64,000 nucleotides of DNA, taken from assembly GCA_964464755.1 (NCBI GenBank), contig CAYXGZ010000013.1, positions 8,971 to 72,970 of the forward strand, read 5' to 3'. Numbering within the stretch: the stretch's first letter is position 1; the number at the start of each line of letters is the position of its first letter. This document shows, one piece after another, positions 34,207-41,030 of this stretch. Below the pieces are notes generated by a model. It ran no database searches and was not told where the DNA came from. It saw only the letters and a program-made list of their open reading frames with translations. The translations under genes were made by a program, and so were the position numbers. This stretch comes from CAYXGZ01 sp964464755. Lineage in GTDB: Bacteria > Planctomycetota > MHYJ01 > JACPRB01.

Positions 34207-34848
34207 ATGATCCGCGCGCTCGTCCTGTCCGTGGTCCTCTCGCTCCCCGCGGCCGCCCTGGCGCAGGACGCCAAGGTCGCCAAGGAGATCGACCAGAAAC
34301 TCCGGACCCTGAAGCTCGACATCGACTTCAAGGACACCCCGGTCGCCCAGTTCGCCGACTACCTCGCGGAGATCGCCTCGATCAACGTGGTGGTGGACGC
34401 GGCCGTGCGGGAGTCCGACGTCAAGGTCACCCTCAAGGTGACGAACGTCTCCGCCCGCAGCATCCTCAACCTCGCCCTCGGGCCGCACAAGCTCGGCTTC
34501 GGCGTGCGCGACGGCGTCCTGCGCATCGCGAAGGAGGAGGAGTTCCAGAAGGACGTGAAGCTCTACCTCGTGGACGTCCGCGACCTGCTCTACCCGATCC
34601 AGGACTTCCCGGGCGTCGAGATCACGCTCCAGGACTCGGGCCTGCAGACCTCGGCGGGCGGCGACGCGACCTCGTCCCCCGAGCTGCCCATCGTGGACCT
34701 CATCAAGGCCCACACCGGCGGCAAGACCTGGGACGACAACCCCCGGGCGTCGATCAACCTGAACAACGGCCTGCTCGTCATGAAGCAGACGCCCGAGGTC
34801 TACAAGCAGGTCCTGCGCATCATCGACCAGCTCCGGCGCAACAAGTAG
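34207..34848 (+). CDS. secreted protein with secretin N-terminal (STN-like) domain
   Basis: This 213-residue protein has a signal peptide (MIRALVLSVVLSLPAAALAQ). A short STN-type fold follows: LDIDFKDTPVAQFADYLAEI, INVVVDAAVRESDVKVTLKV, NVSARSILNLALGPHKLGF. The second half (YLVDVRDLLYPIQDFPG to QTPEVYKQVLRIIDQLRR) looks like a secretin N1-type domain, but no secretin pore is present. AGGAGG stands 6 bp before the ATG. As third gene of the sigma operon it may be the output protein or the ligand for the anti-sigma domain. Confidence 0.75.
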   Translation: MIRALVLSVVLSLPAAALAQDAKVAKEIDQKLRTLKLDIDFKDTPVAQFADYLAEIASINVVVDAAVRESDVKVTLKVTNVSARSILNLALGPHKLGFGVRDGVLRIAKEEEFQKDVKLYLVDVRDLLYPIQDFPGVEITLQDSGLQTSAGGDATSSPELPIVDLIKAHTGGKTWDDNPRASINLNNGLLVMKQTPEVYKQVLRIIDQLRRNK

Positions 34849-34863
34849 GCGGGGAACCGCCCG

Positions 34864-34911
34864 GGCCGGAACCGTCGCCGTGGACCCCCGCGGCGAACCC
34901 CGGTCCCGGCC
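34864..34911. terminator. GC-rich stem-loop between convergent genes
   Basis: Bases 34864-34874 pair with 34901-34911 with one mismatch across a 26-nt loop. There is no T run, so it is a weak bidirectional terminator candidate. The 24 bases from 34851 match 22 of 24 bases from 46981, which also directly follow a plus-strand stop codon. Confidence 0.35.
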
Positions 34912-34926
34912 GGACGGCGGACCCGG

Positions 34927-35682
34927 TCACTCGGGCTCGATCGCGATCTCGAGGGTCACGACCGAGGTCACGTCCTTCTCGATCGTCGAGGTGTCGTAGA
35001 TCCCGCCCGCGCTGACGTCCGTCGACCAGGGCGCGGTGATCTGCAGCACGCCCGCCTTCGCCTCGCGGACGGCGCCCAGCCGGCAGCGGCTGTTCGAGGC
35101 GATGCGCTCCGCCCGCGCGCGCGCGTCGGCCGTCGCCTCGCCGATCATCTCGATCTTCAGGGCCGCCAGGCCCGTGTAGACGTACTCGGGCTCCTCGCTG
35201 GTGATGCGGTCGCCCTCCCGGATGAGGTCGGTCGCCGCGCCCGCGGCCCCGGCCACCCGCCTCACGTCGGCCTCGGTGATGCGGTACGTGCGGCGGAGCT
35301 CGTAGGAGACGACGTCCCGGGTCTCGTTGCCCTTCTCGTCCTTCTTCAGGTGCACCGAGGTCGAGATCGGCCCGGGGGAGACGGACTCCGCGGCGAAGCC
35401 CCGTCCGGCGAGGAAGGTCTTCAGCCGCTCCTCGGCGGCCGAGAGGCGCTGGTAGGCCTCGGGCAGCGACTTCGCCTCGCCCTGGACCCGGACGCTCCAC
35501 GTGGCGCGGTCCGAGGCGAGCCGGCGCTTGGCGGAGCCCGTGACGCTCAGCGCGCGGCTCTCCCGGTACGGCTGGACGCCGCGCTGGACGTAGGCCCGCG
35601 AGGCCATCCACGCGCTGGAGACGATGCTGCCGCCGATCGCGAGGGCGACGACGAGCGCGGACCCGACGATGGAACGGACCAT
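34927..35682 (-). CDS. SIMPL domain (DUF541) membrane-anchored protein
   Basis: This 251-residue protein has an N-terminal membrane anchor (VRSIVGSALVVALAIGGSIV) and a SIMPL/DUF541 domain. The family pattern is ALSVTGSAKRRLASDRATWSVRVQGEA near residue 45, the RTYRITEADV strand, and ATADARARAERIASNSRCRLG near the end. Family members form periplasmic oligomers of unknown role. GAGAGGGGG lies before the ATG. The gene stands alone, convergent with the STN gene. Confidence 0.85.
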   Translation of the reverse strand: MVRSIVGSALVVALAIGGSIVSSAWMASRAYVQRGVQPYRESRALSVTGSAKRRLASDRATWSVRVQGEAKSLPEAYQRLSAAEERLKTFLAGRGFAAESVSPGPISTSVHLKKDEKGNETRDVVSYELRRTYRITEADVRRVAGAAGAATDLIREGDRITSEEPEYVYTGLAALKIEMIGEATADARARAERIASNSRCRLGAVREAKAGVLQITAPWSTDVSAGGIYDTSTIEKDVTSVVTLEIAIEPE

Positions 35683-35759
35683 GGCAACCCCCTCTCGAGT
35701 TACACCGGGCCATGATCTAGATCGGCGGCCCGCGGCTTGAGCTGGAGTTGAATTTGCGA

Positions 35760-36482
35760 TTACAGCGCCGCGCGGACCGCGTCGAGCGACGCGATCGGGC
35801 CCGCCGGCCTCAGCGCCCGGACCGCACGCGCGATCCGGTCGGAGGCCCGGCCCTCGTTGACGTGCTCCAGCAGGAGCGAGAGCGCGAGGGCCGCGGCGGT
35901 CGCGTCGGGCCCGGCGGCCCCGACGAAGAGGGCGGCGTCCCCGCCGATCCACGCGGAGGGCACCGAGGCCGGTCCGCCGGCCAGCGACTCCGCGAGATCG
36001 GCCAGCTCCGTCCCTCGCGCCAGGAGCACGTCGAAGTCCTCGGGATTCCGGACCAGCGCGGCCGCGGCCTCGGCGGGCGCGAGCTCCCCGGCCTCGATCC
36101 GGGGATAGTTGCGGGCCACGTCGCGCGCGACGGCGAGGAAGGCGGGGTCGGCGGCCGTCGCGACCTTGAGCCTCCCGGTCCGGATCGCGTGCTCGAACGC
36201 GAGGTGCGCGACGCGCTCGACCGCCGGCCGCGAGTCGTCGTCGGCGAGCGCGCGGACGACCACGACGTCGAGGGCGGCCACGCGGGAGGCGACCCCCTCG
36301 AGCAGGAGGCAGGCGCGGCGTTCGGCGTGGAGCCCGAGCTCGCGGCGGAGCGGCTCGTCGGGGGGTCTCGTGGCGAAGGCGACGCGGGCCCCGGGACCCC
36401 AGTCGAGTTTCGCGCCCGCGGCGAGGGCCAGGGCCTCGAGCCCGGGCGGCGGCTCGCCGACCCGCCCGACCTTGCGGGCCAC
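35760..36482 (-). CDS. degenerate isocitrate/isopropylmalate dehydrogenase homologue
   Basis: This 240-residue protein aligns with the second half of NAD-type isocitrate/isopropylmalate dehydrogenases. VERVAHLAFEHAIRTGR, DPAFLAVARDVARNYPRIE, AAAALVRNPEDFDVLLARGT and SWVPSAWIG-like text (VPSAWIGGDAALFVG) all correspond. Key residues are missing. The GDGIGPE start is gone. The HKANILK lysine segment reads ATAADPAFL. The DILSDL aspartates read LADLAE. It is also about 100 residues short. The GTG at 36482 lies 2 bp past the stop of the Lpt-like gene. A non-catalytic role or slow decay is inferred. Confidence 0.7.
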   Translation of the reverse strand: MARKVGRVGEPPPGLEALALAAGAKLDWGPGARVAFATRPPDEPLRRELGLHAERRACLLLEGVASRVAALDVVVVRALADDDSRPAVERVAHLAFEHAIRTGRLKVATAADPAFLAVARDVARNYPRIEAGELAPAEAAAALVRNPEDFDVLLARGTELADLAESLAGGPASVPSAWIGGDAALFVGAAGPDATAAALALSLLLEHVNEGRASDRIARAVRALRPAGPIASLDAVRAAL

Positions 36483-36484
36483 GA

Positions 36485-38386
36485 TCAGGGCTTCCCGCCC
36501 CGGTCCATCAGCAGGCGGCCGGTGCCGGAGTCGCCGATCACCTCCGCCTCCTGGGTCTCCAGGTGGAAGCGCACGGCCTTGCCCTGGATCTCGCCCAGCC
36601 CGCCGAGCTGCATCACGGCCCGGGTCAGCCCGTGCATCTCGACCAGCTGCGCGGCGGGCCGGTACTGCATCGCCTCGCCGGAGAGCTGGACGGGCGCGGA
36701 GGAGGCGCCGCCGACCCTCGCGAGGCGGACGCGCCCGTAGCCGAGGATCGACTCGACGCCGGTCCCGTCGCCCGAGAGCTGGAGGTGCAGGACGTCCGCC
36801 TCCAGGGAGGAGTCCCCGGTGCGGACCCGGTGGCGGTCGGAGAGGCGGACGCGGCCCGCGGCCGCGTCGTACTGCAGCCCGCCGTCCCCCGTGATGTTCA
36901 CGCGGGTCGTGGCCGCCTCCCGGCCCGGCTCCTCGCGCAGGGCGCCGAGCCCGAGCACCGCGTCGGCCAGCGCCGCCCGGCGCTCGAGGTCCCCGACCTG
37001 GACGAAGCGAAGCAGCTTCGGCCCGTGGAGGTGCATGACCTGGCCCTTCCCGTCGGGCCCGCCCTCGAACACGATCAGCGGCGCGACGGCGAGGTTCTCG
37101 CCCTGGAGCACGACGGCCCGGGGCGCGCCCCGCAGCGTCGAGCGGTTCTCCACGGCGTTCCAGGCGAAGGCCTCCGCCTCGGCGCGGATCGGCGCGCCGC
37201 CCGCGGCGGCGAGGGCCCCCGTCAGCTTCACGCCCCGGTCGCCGCGGAGCTCCAGCGGCTTCCAGGTCCGGCCCGACTCGAAGCACTCGAGCTCGAGGTC
37301 CGTCGACACGAGGTCCATCGGCGGCTGGTCGGCCGCGGGCTTCAGGGTCGCCGAGATGTCGCCCTCGAAGGTCACGAGCCGGCGCCAGCGGTCGATGCAC
37401 ACCCGGTTCGCCCGGAGCACGTGGTCGGACTGGCGGAGCAGGACCTGCGGCCCGCCCTCGAGCCGCATGAGGTCGTCGCGGTGGTTCCAGTCGAAGGTCG
37501 CGCACGAGGCCTGGAAGCCGCGGGAGTCCTCGAGCGCGACCGACCCGCGCATCGAGGCGGCCAGCGGGAGCGTCCCGCCCGAGCTGCCCGTCCGGGGCCG
37601 GGCCACGTAGAACGTCGCGTGCTCGGAGCGCACGGCGAGCGATCCGTTCGCGTCGGCGCGCCGCACGCGGACGTCGCCCCTCGCCTGGACCCGCAGGATG
37701 CGCCAGTCGCCCGGGATCTCGCGGGCGTAGTCCTTCAGCTCCATCGGCCCCGCGCTGCGCAGCTCCATGACCTGGGCGGGGGCGGGCGGGGCCGGCTTGC
37801 GGCCCGGGAGGTACGACTCCATGGGCCCGCCGAGGATCAGGGTCGCGTTGGCCGTCACCGTGAAGGTCCGCGCCGCGTTGTCCACCTCGAGCGCGTCGCC
37901 CGAGAGCTCGGCGTCCGGCGTGGGCCCGCCCCAGAAGGCCTCCGCCGTCAGCGGGAGCCGGAACGCGTAGTGGAGCAGGCGGACCGGCTGCGGGCAGATC
38001 ATGGTCTGCTTCGCGTGGTCGAGCCTCACGGACTCGGTCGTGATCTGCGTGCCGTCGTCCATCGTCAGGACGATGCCGCCGGAGAGCTCGTAGATCTTGT
38101 TCCGGTTGTCCGCGAAGCCGCTGGCGAACTCGATGACGACCTGGCGGCTCGACTTCTCGTCGGAGCCGACGGGGTCCGTGTAGTACGTGAGGCGCCCGTC
38201 GCGGATGCGGCCGGAGAGGGTCTTCGTGTTGTACTCGGCGGAGGCGCCCTGGAGGATCGCGACGACCTTGCTGCCCTCGAAGACGAGGACGGGGCCGAAG
38301 TCCACCGTGGTCTGCTGTCCGGGGGACGGCGTGGGGTCCTGGGCGAGCAGCGCCCCGAGCAGCAGCCAGAGCGCCGGGCGCGGCAT
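36485..38386 (-). CDS. large LptA/LptC/OstA-like secreted protein
   Basis: This 633-residue protein has a signal peptide (MPRPALWLLLGALLAQ) and is then nearly all beta strand, with repeated OstA-like units. Examples are VVAILQGASAEYNTKTLSGRIRDGRLTYY split by short turns, and YELSGGIVLTMDDGTQITTESVRLD. The last part, with VRLSDRHRVRTGDSSLEADVL and IQGKAVRFHLETQEAEV, resembles LptA. It probably helps carry LPS across the periplasm, several LptA-like domains in one chain. Its ATG shares one base with the kdsD stop, and GTG at 38389 is an alternative start. Confidence 0.75.
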   Translation of the reverse strand: MPRPALWLLLGALLAQDPTPSPGQQTTVDFGPVLVFEGSKVVAILQGASAEYNTKTLSGRIRDGRLTYYTDPVGSDEKSSRQVVIEFASGFADNRNKIYELSGGIVLTMDDGTQITTESVRLDHAKQTMICPQPVRLLHYAFRLPLTAEAFWGGPTPDAELSGDALEVDNAARTFTVTANATLILGGPMESYLPGRKPAPPAPAQVMELRSAGPMELKDYAREIPGDWRILRVQARGDVRVRRADANGSLAVRSEHATFYVARPRTGSSGGTLPLAASMRGSVALEDSRGFQASCATFDWNHRDDLMRLEGGPQVLLRQSDHVLRANRVCIDRWRRLVTFEGDISATLKPAADQPPMDLVSTDLELECFESGRTWKPLELRGDRGVKLTGALAAAGGAPIRAEAEAFAWNAVENRSTLRGAPRAVVLQGENLAVAPLIVFEGGPDGKGQVMHLHGPKLLRFVQVGDLERRAALADAVLGLGALREEPGREAATTRVNITGDGGLQYDAAAGRVRLSDRHRVRTGDSSLEADVLHLQLSGDGTGVESILGYGRVRLARVGGASSAPVQLSGEAMQYRPAAQLVEMHGLTRAVMQLGGLGEIQGKAVRFHLETQEAEVIGDSGTGRLLMDRGGKP

Positions 38387-39339
38387 CACACCCCCGCGCC
38401 GAGGACGTCCTGGATGTCGAGCATGCCCACCGGTTCCGAGCGCTCGTTGACCACCGGCAGTTCGTCGATCTTCTTTTCGCGCAGCAGGCGCAGCGCGTCG
38501 GCGACGAGCTGGTCGGGCCGCACGGTCGTGGGCGTCCGGGTCATCACGTCGCCGATGCGGCCGGAGAGGCCCGAGGGGTTCCTGGAGAGCAGGCGGCGCA
38601 GGTCGCCGTCGGTGAACACGCCCGCGAGGCGGCCGTCGGCGGCCGCGACGCTCACCGCGCCCGCGCGGGCCTTCGTGATCCGGGAGATCGCCTCCGACAC
38701 CGGGGTGTCCTCGCGGACGACGGGGTGCCGCTCTCCGGTGCGCATGACGTCCGCGACCTTCTGCAGCTTGCGGCCCAGCTCGCCGGCGGGGTGGAAGAAC
38801 GCGTAGTCCTCGGGGCCGAAGCCCCGGGCCTTCTGCACGGTGAGGGCGAGCGCGTCGCCGAGGGCGAGCAGCGCCGTGGTGGACGCGGAGGGCGCCAGGC
38901 CCAGCGGGCAGGCCTCCTCGATGCGGCCCGTCTCGATCACGACGTCGCTGAGCCGGCCCAGCGAGCTCTTCGCGTCGGCCGTCATCGAGACGATGCTCGC
39001 GCCGATCTCCTTCACCTTCGGCAGCAGCCGGAGGATCTCCTCGGTCTCGCCCGAGTGGGAGAGCGCGAGGACGACGTCCTTCCCGAGGATGCGGCCGAGG
39101 TCGCCGTGCACGGCCTCGGCGGGGTGCACGAAGTGGCTGGGCGTGCCGGTCGAGGCCAGGGTCGCGGAGATCTTCTGGCCCACGAGGCCCGCCTTGCCCA
39201 TGCCGGTGACGACGACGTGGCCGCCGCAGGCGCGGACGAGCTCCGCGGCCTTCGCGAACGTGGGGCCGATGCGGTCCACCAGCGAGCGGATCGCGTCGGC
39301 CTCCGTGCGGAGCACCTCGCGGGCGTGGTCGAGGTCCAT
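38386..39339 (-). CDS. kdsD: arabinose-5-phosphate isomerase
   Basis: This 317-residue enzyme makes D-arabinose 5-phosphate, the precursor of KDO in LPS. The SIS domain has CGGHVVVTGMGKAGLVGQKI, ASTGTPSHFVHPAEAVHGDLG, and LALSHSGETEEIL. EEACPLGLAPSASTTALLALGDALA follows in two parts. A CBS pair fills the last 120 residues (VVREDTPVSEAISRITKA and VADALRLLREKKIDELPVV). It is coupled to the Lpt-like gene, just as kdsD precedes lptC and lptA in E. coli. The promoter leaves a 2-nt leader. Confidence 0.95.
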   Translation of the reverse strand: MDLDHAREVLRTEADAIRSLVDRIGPTFAKAAELVRACGGHVVVTGMGKAGLVGQKISATLASTGTPSHFVHPAEAVHGDLGRILGKDVVLALSHSGETEEILRLLPKVKEIGASIVSMTADAKSSLGRLSDVVIETGRIEEACPLGLAPSASTTALLALGDALALTVQKARGFGPEDYAFFHPAGELGRKLQKVADVMRTGERHPVVREDTPVSEAISRITKARAGAVSVAAADGRLAGVFTDGDLRRLLSRNPSGLSGRIGDVMTRTPTTVRPDQLVADALRLLREKKIDELPVVNERSEPVGMLDIQDVLGAGV

Positions 39340-39347
39340 GGGCCCAG

Positions 39348-39353
39348 ATTATA
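39348..39353 (-). promoter_or_regulatory. kdsD -10 box, near-leaderless
   Basis: TATAAT (39353-39348 on the minus strand) ends 8 bases before the kdsD ATG, so +1 falls near 39341. No convincing -35 is seen upstream, and no ribosome site is present. Confidence 0.5.
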
Positions 39354-39379
39354 GGAGAAGCCCCGGGGGCGGCGGGGGC

Positions 39380-40204
39380 CTATTTCTTGCGCCGGGCGGC
39401 CTCGGCCTTCGCGGCGGCCAGCTCCAGCTTCCGCAGCTCGGCCCAGGGCTGCTTCAGGAGGTCCTCGAGCACGGAGGGCAGGGCCTCGTCCCCGTGGAAG
39501 ACCCGGGTCGCCGCCTTCCGCACCGTGCCCGCGCCGCCCTTCGCCTCCAGCCACTGGAGGAAGAGGAAGCCGCGGCCGTAGAGGCTCTCGGGGTTGTCCG
39601 TCTTCTCCCCGATCTCGCGCAGCGCCTTCTCCTGGTTGAGGCAGCCGACGATCATCTCGTCCTGGCCCGCGACCCAGGCCCCGAGGCCCTCGAAGAACCA
39701 GTCCTCCGGGCACGCGCCCCGCTCCCAGACGTGGACGAGCTCGTGGGGGAGGATCGTGTCGAGCCGGAGGCAGGGGTTGATCCACTTCAGCAGGGGCTCG
39801 CGGCGCTTCTTCAGCCGCTCGTTCTCGCGGGTGAACTCCTCGAGGTCGCGCTCGTTCTTGGCCATCGTGCCGACGAAGAAGGTGAGGCGGGCGAGGTCCT
39901 CGTCGACGGCGTCGAACTCCACCATCGCGTGGTTCGCGCCGTCCACGTCCGCGAGCAGGACCTCGACGCGCACGCCGCCGTCGACCGGCCCGAGGGCGTC
40001 CTCGACGCGCTTCAGGGAGGCGCGCCAGTGCTCCTTGTCGAGCACGAGCTTCAGGACCCGCGTCCGGACGGGGTCCTTGCGCGCCGCGATCGCGACCTCC
40101 TCGGCCGTGGGGAAGGTGACCCGCGAGAGGAAGTCCGCGCGCGCGGGCTCCTGCGCCGGGGCCGGCGCGGCCAGGGCGAGGAGGAGGACGGCGGCGAGTC
40201 GCAC
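39380..40204 (-). CDS. secreted HExxH metallopeptidase-like protein
   Basis: This 274-residue protein has a signal peptide when the GTG at 40204 is used (VRLAAVLLLALAAPAPAQ). A gluzincin-type motif, PHELVHVWERG, lies near residue 152, followed by CPEDWFFEGLGAWVAGQDE, where Glu may be the third zinc ligand. This order (HELxH, then EGLA or EGLG) is typical of peptidase-MA-like domains. It is a single gene between kdsD and the cysteine operon. Substrate unknown. Confidence 0.75.
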   Translation of the reverse strand: MRLAAVLLLALAAPAPAQEPARADFLSRVTFPTAEEVAIAARKDPVRTRVLKLVLDKEHWRASLKRVEDALGPVDGGVRVEVLLADVDGANHAMVEFDAVDEDLARLTFFVGTMAKNERDLEEFTRENERLKKRREPLLKWINPCLRLDTILPHELVHVWERGACPEDWFFEGLGAWVAGQDEMIVGCLNQEKALREIGEKTDNPESLYGRGFLFLQWLEAKGGAGTVRKAATRVFHGDEALPSVLEDLLKQPWAELRKLELAAAKAEAARRKK

Positions 40205-40231
40205 GGGGCACTGGACGCCCCCGGTTTGGCC

Positions 40232-40260
40232 TTGTCCTGCGGGAAACACGACCCTATAGT
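40232..40260 (+). promoter_or_regulatory. promoter of the cysteine (JAMM-CysO-MoeB-CysM) operon
   Basis: TTGTCC (40232-40237) and TATAGT (40255-40260) are 17 bp apart. The predicted start at 40267 is 2 bases before the first ATG, so the transcript is nearly leaderless. Confidence 0.6.
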
Positions 40261-40268
40261 AGCCCGCC

Positions 40269-40697
40269 ATGCTGGACCTTGGACAGGACGTGCTCGACGC
40301 GATGACCGCGCACGGCGAGGAGACCTACCCCCGCGAGTGCTGCGGCCTGCTCGTCGGGCGCTCCGACGGGACCACGCGGACCGCGCTCGAGGCGCACCGC
40401 GCCGGCAACCTGAACACCGAGCGCGCGCACGACCGCTACTCGCTCGACCCCGGGGACTGGCAGCGCATCGACGCCGACGCCCGCGCCCGCGGCCTCGACA
40501 TCGTCGGGATCTACCACTCGCATCCCGACCACCCGTCGCGCCCGAGCCGGACCGACTTCGAGCACGCCTGGGAGGGCTACTCCTACGTCGTGGTCGAGGT
40601 CGCGAAGGGCCGCGCCGCCTCCTGGCGCACCTGGACGAAGTCCGAGACGGACTTCGACCCGGAGCCCGCCCGCGTCCGGTGTACGCTGTCCTGTTGA
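40269..40697 (+). CDS. JAMM/MPN+ zinc protease (Mec-like)
   Basis: This 142-residue protein has the JAMM signature. Glu lies in GEETYPRECCGLLVG, and HSHPDHPSRPSRTD supplies the two His, Ser and Asp ligands in the HxHx7Sx2D pattern. In Mycobacterium the homologue Mec cleaves cysteine from the CysO C-terminus. Here it starts an operon with a CysO/MoaD-like carrier, a MoeB-like activator and a CysM-like synthase, so the same reaction is very likely. A second possibility is trimming the Ala-Asp that follows Gly-Gly in the carrier. Confidence 0.88.
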   Translation: MLDLGQDVLDAMTAHGEETYPRECCGLLVGRSDGTTRTALEAHRAGNLNTERAHDRYSLDPGDWQRIDADARARGLDIVGIYHSHPDHPSRPSRTDFEHAWEGYSYVVVEVAKGRAASWRTWTKSETDFDPEPARVRCTLSC

Positions 40698-40749
40698 TCC
40701 CCGCCCCCGGTCCCGGTTCCCCGAACTTCTTTCCCGGAGGATACGTCCC

Positions 40750-41028
40750 ATGGCCAGCATCCGCATCCCGACCCCGCTGCGCTCCTACACGAAGGGCGCC
40801 GACGAGGTCGTCGTCGCCGGTTCCACCGTCCGCGAGGCGCTCGCGAACCTCTCCGGCGCCCACCCGGGCATCGGCCCCCGCATCCTCGAGGAGGGCGGCG
40901 CCGTCCGGCGCTTCGTCAACCTCTACGTCAACCAGAAGGACGTCCGCACGCTCGGCGGCCTCGACGCCGCGGTGAAGGACGGCGACGTCCTCTCGATCGT
41001 CCCCGCGATCGCGGGCGGGGCGGACTAG
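40750..41028 (+). CDS. cysO: ubiquitin-like sulfur carrier protein (CysO/MoaD/ThiS type)
   Basis: This 92-residue beta-grasp protein has the family strands RIPTPLRSYTKGADEVVV, STVREALANLSGAHPGIGPR, and FVNLYVNQKDVRTLGGLD. The end, DVLSIVPAIAGGAD, carries the Gly-Gly that is adenylated and turned into a thiocarboxylate. Unlike mature carriers it does not end in Gly-Gly but in Gly-Gly-Ala-Asp. The adjacent JAMM protease could remove those two residues. GGAGG stands before the ATG at a spacing of about 9 bp. It is followed after 2 bp by the activating enzyme. Confidence 0.88.
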   Translation: MASIRIPTPLRSYTKGADEVVVAGSTVREALANLSGAHPGIGPRILEEGGAVRRFVNLYVNQKDVRTLGGLDAAVKDGDVLSIVPAIAGGAD

Positions 41029-41030
41029 CC

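Noticed and set aside
40690..40749. TGA after Cys at the end of the JAMM gene (40695-40697) as a third selenocysteine
   Set aside because: No conserved sequence follows the TGA, the JAMM domain is already complete, and a ribosome site for the carrier gene comes next.
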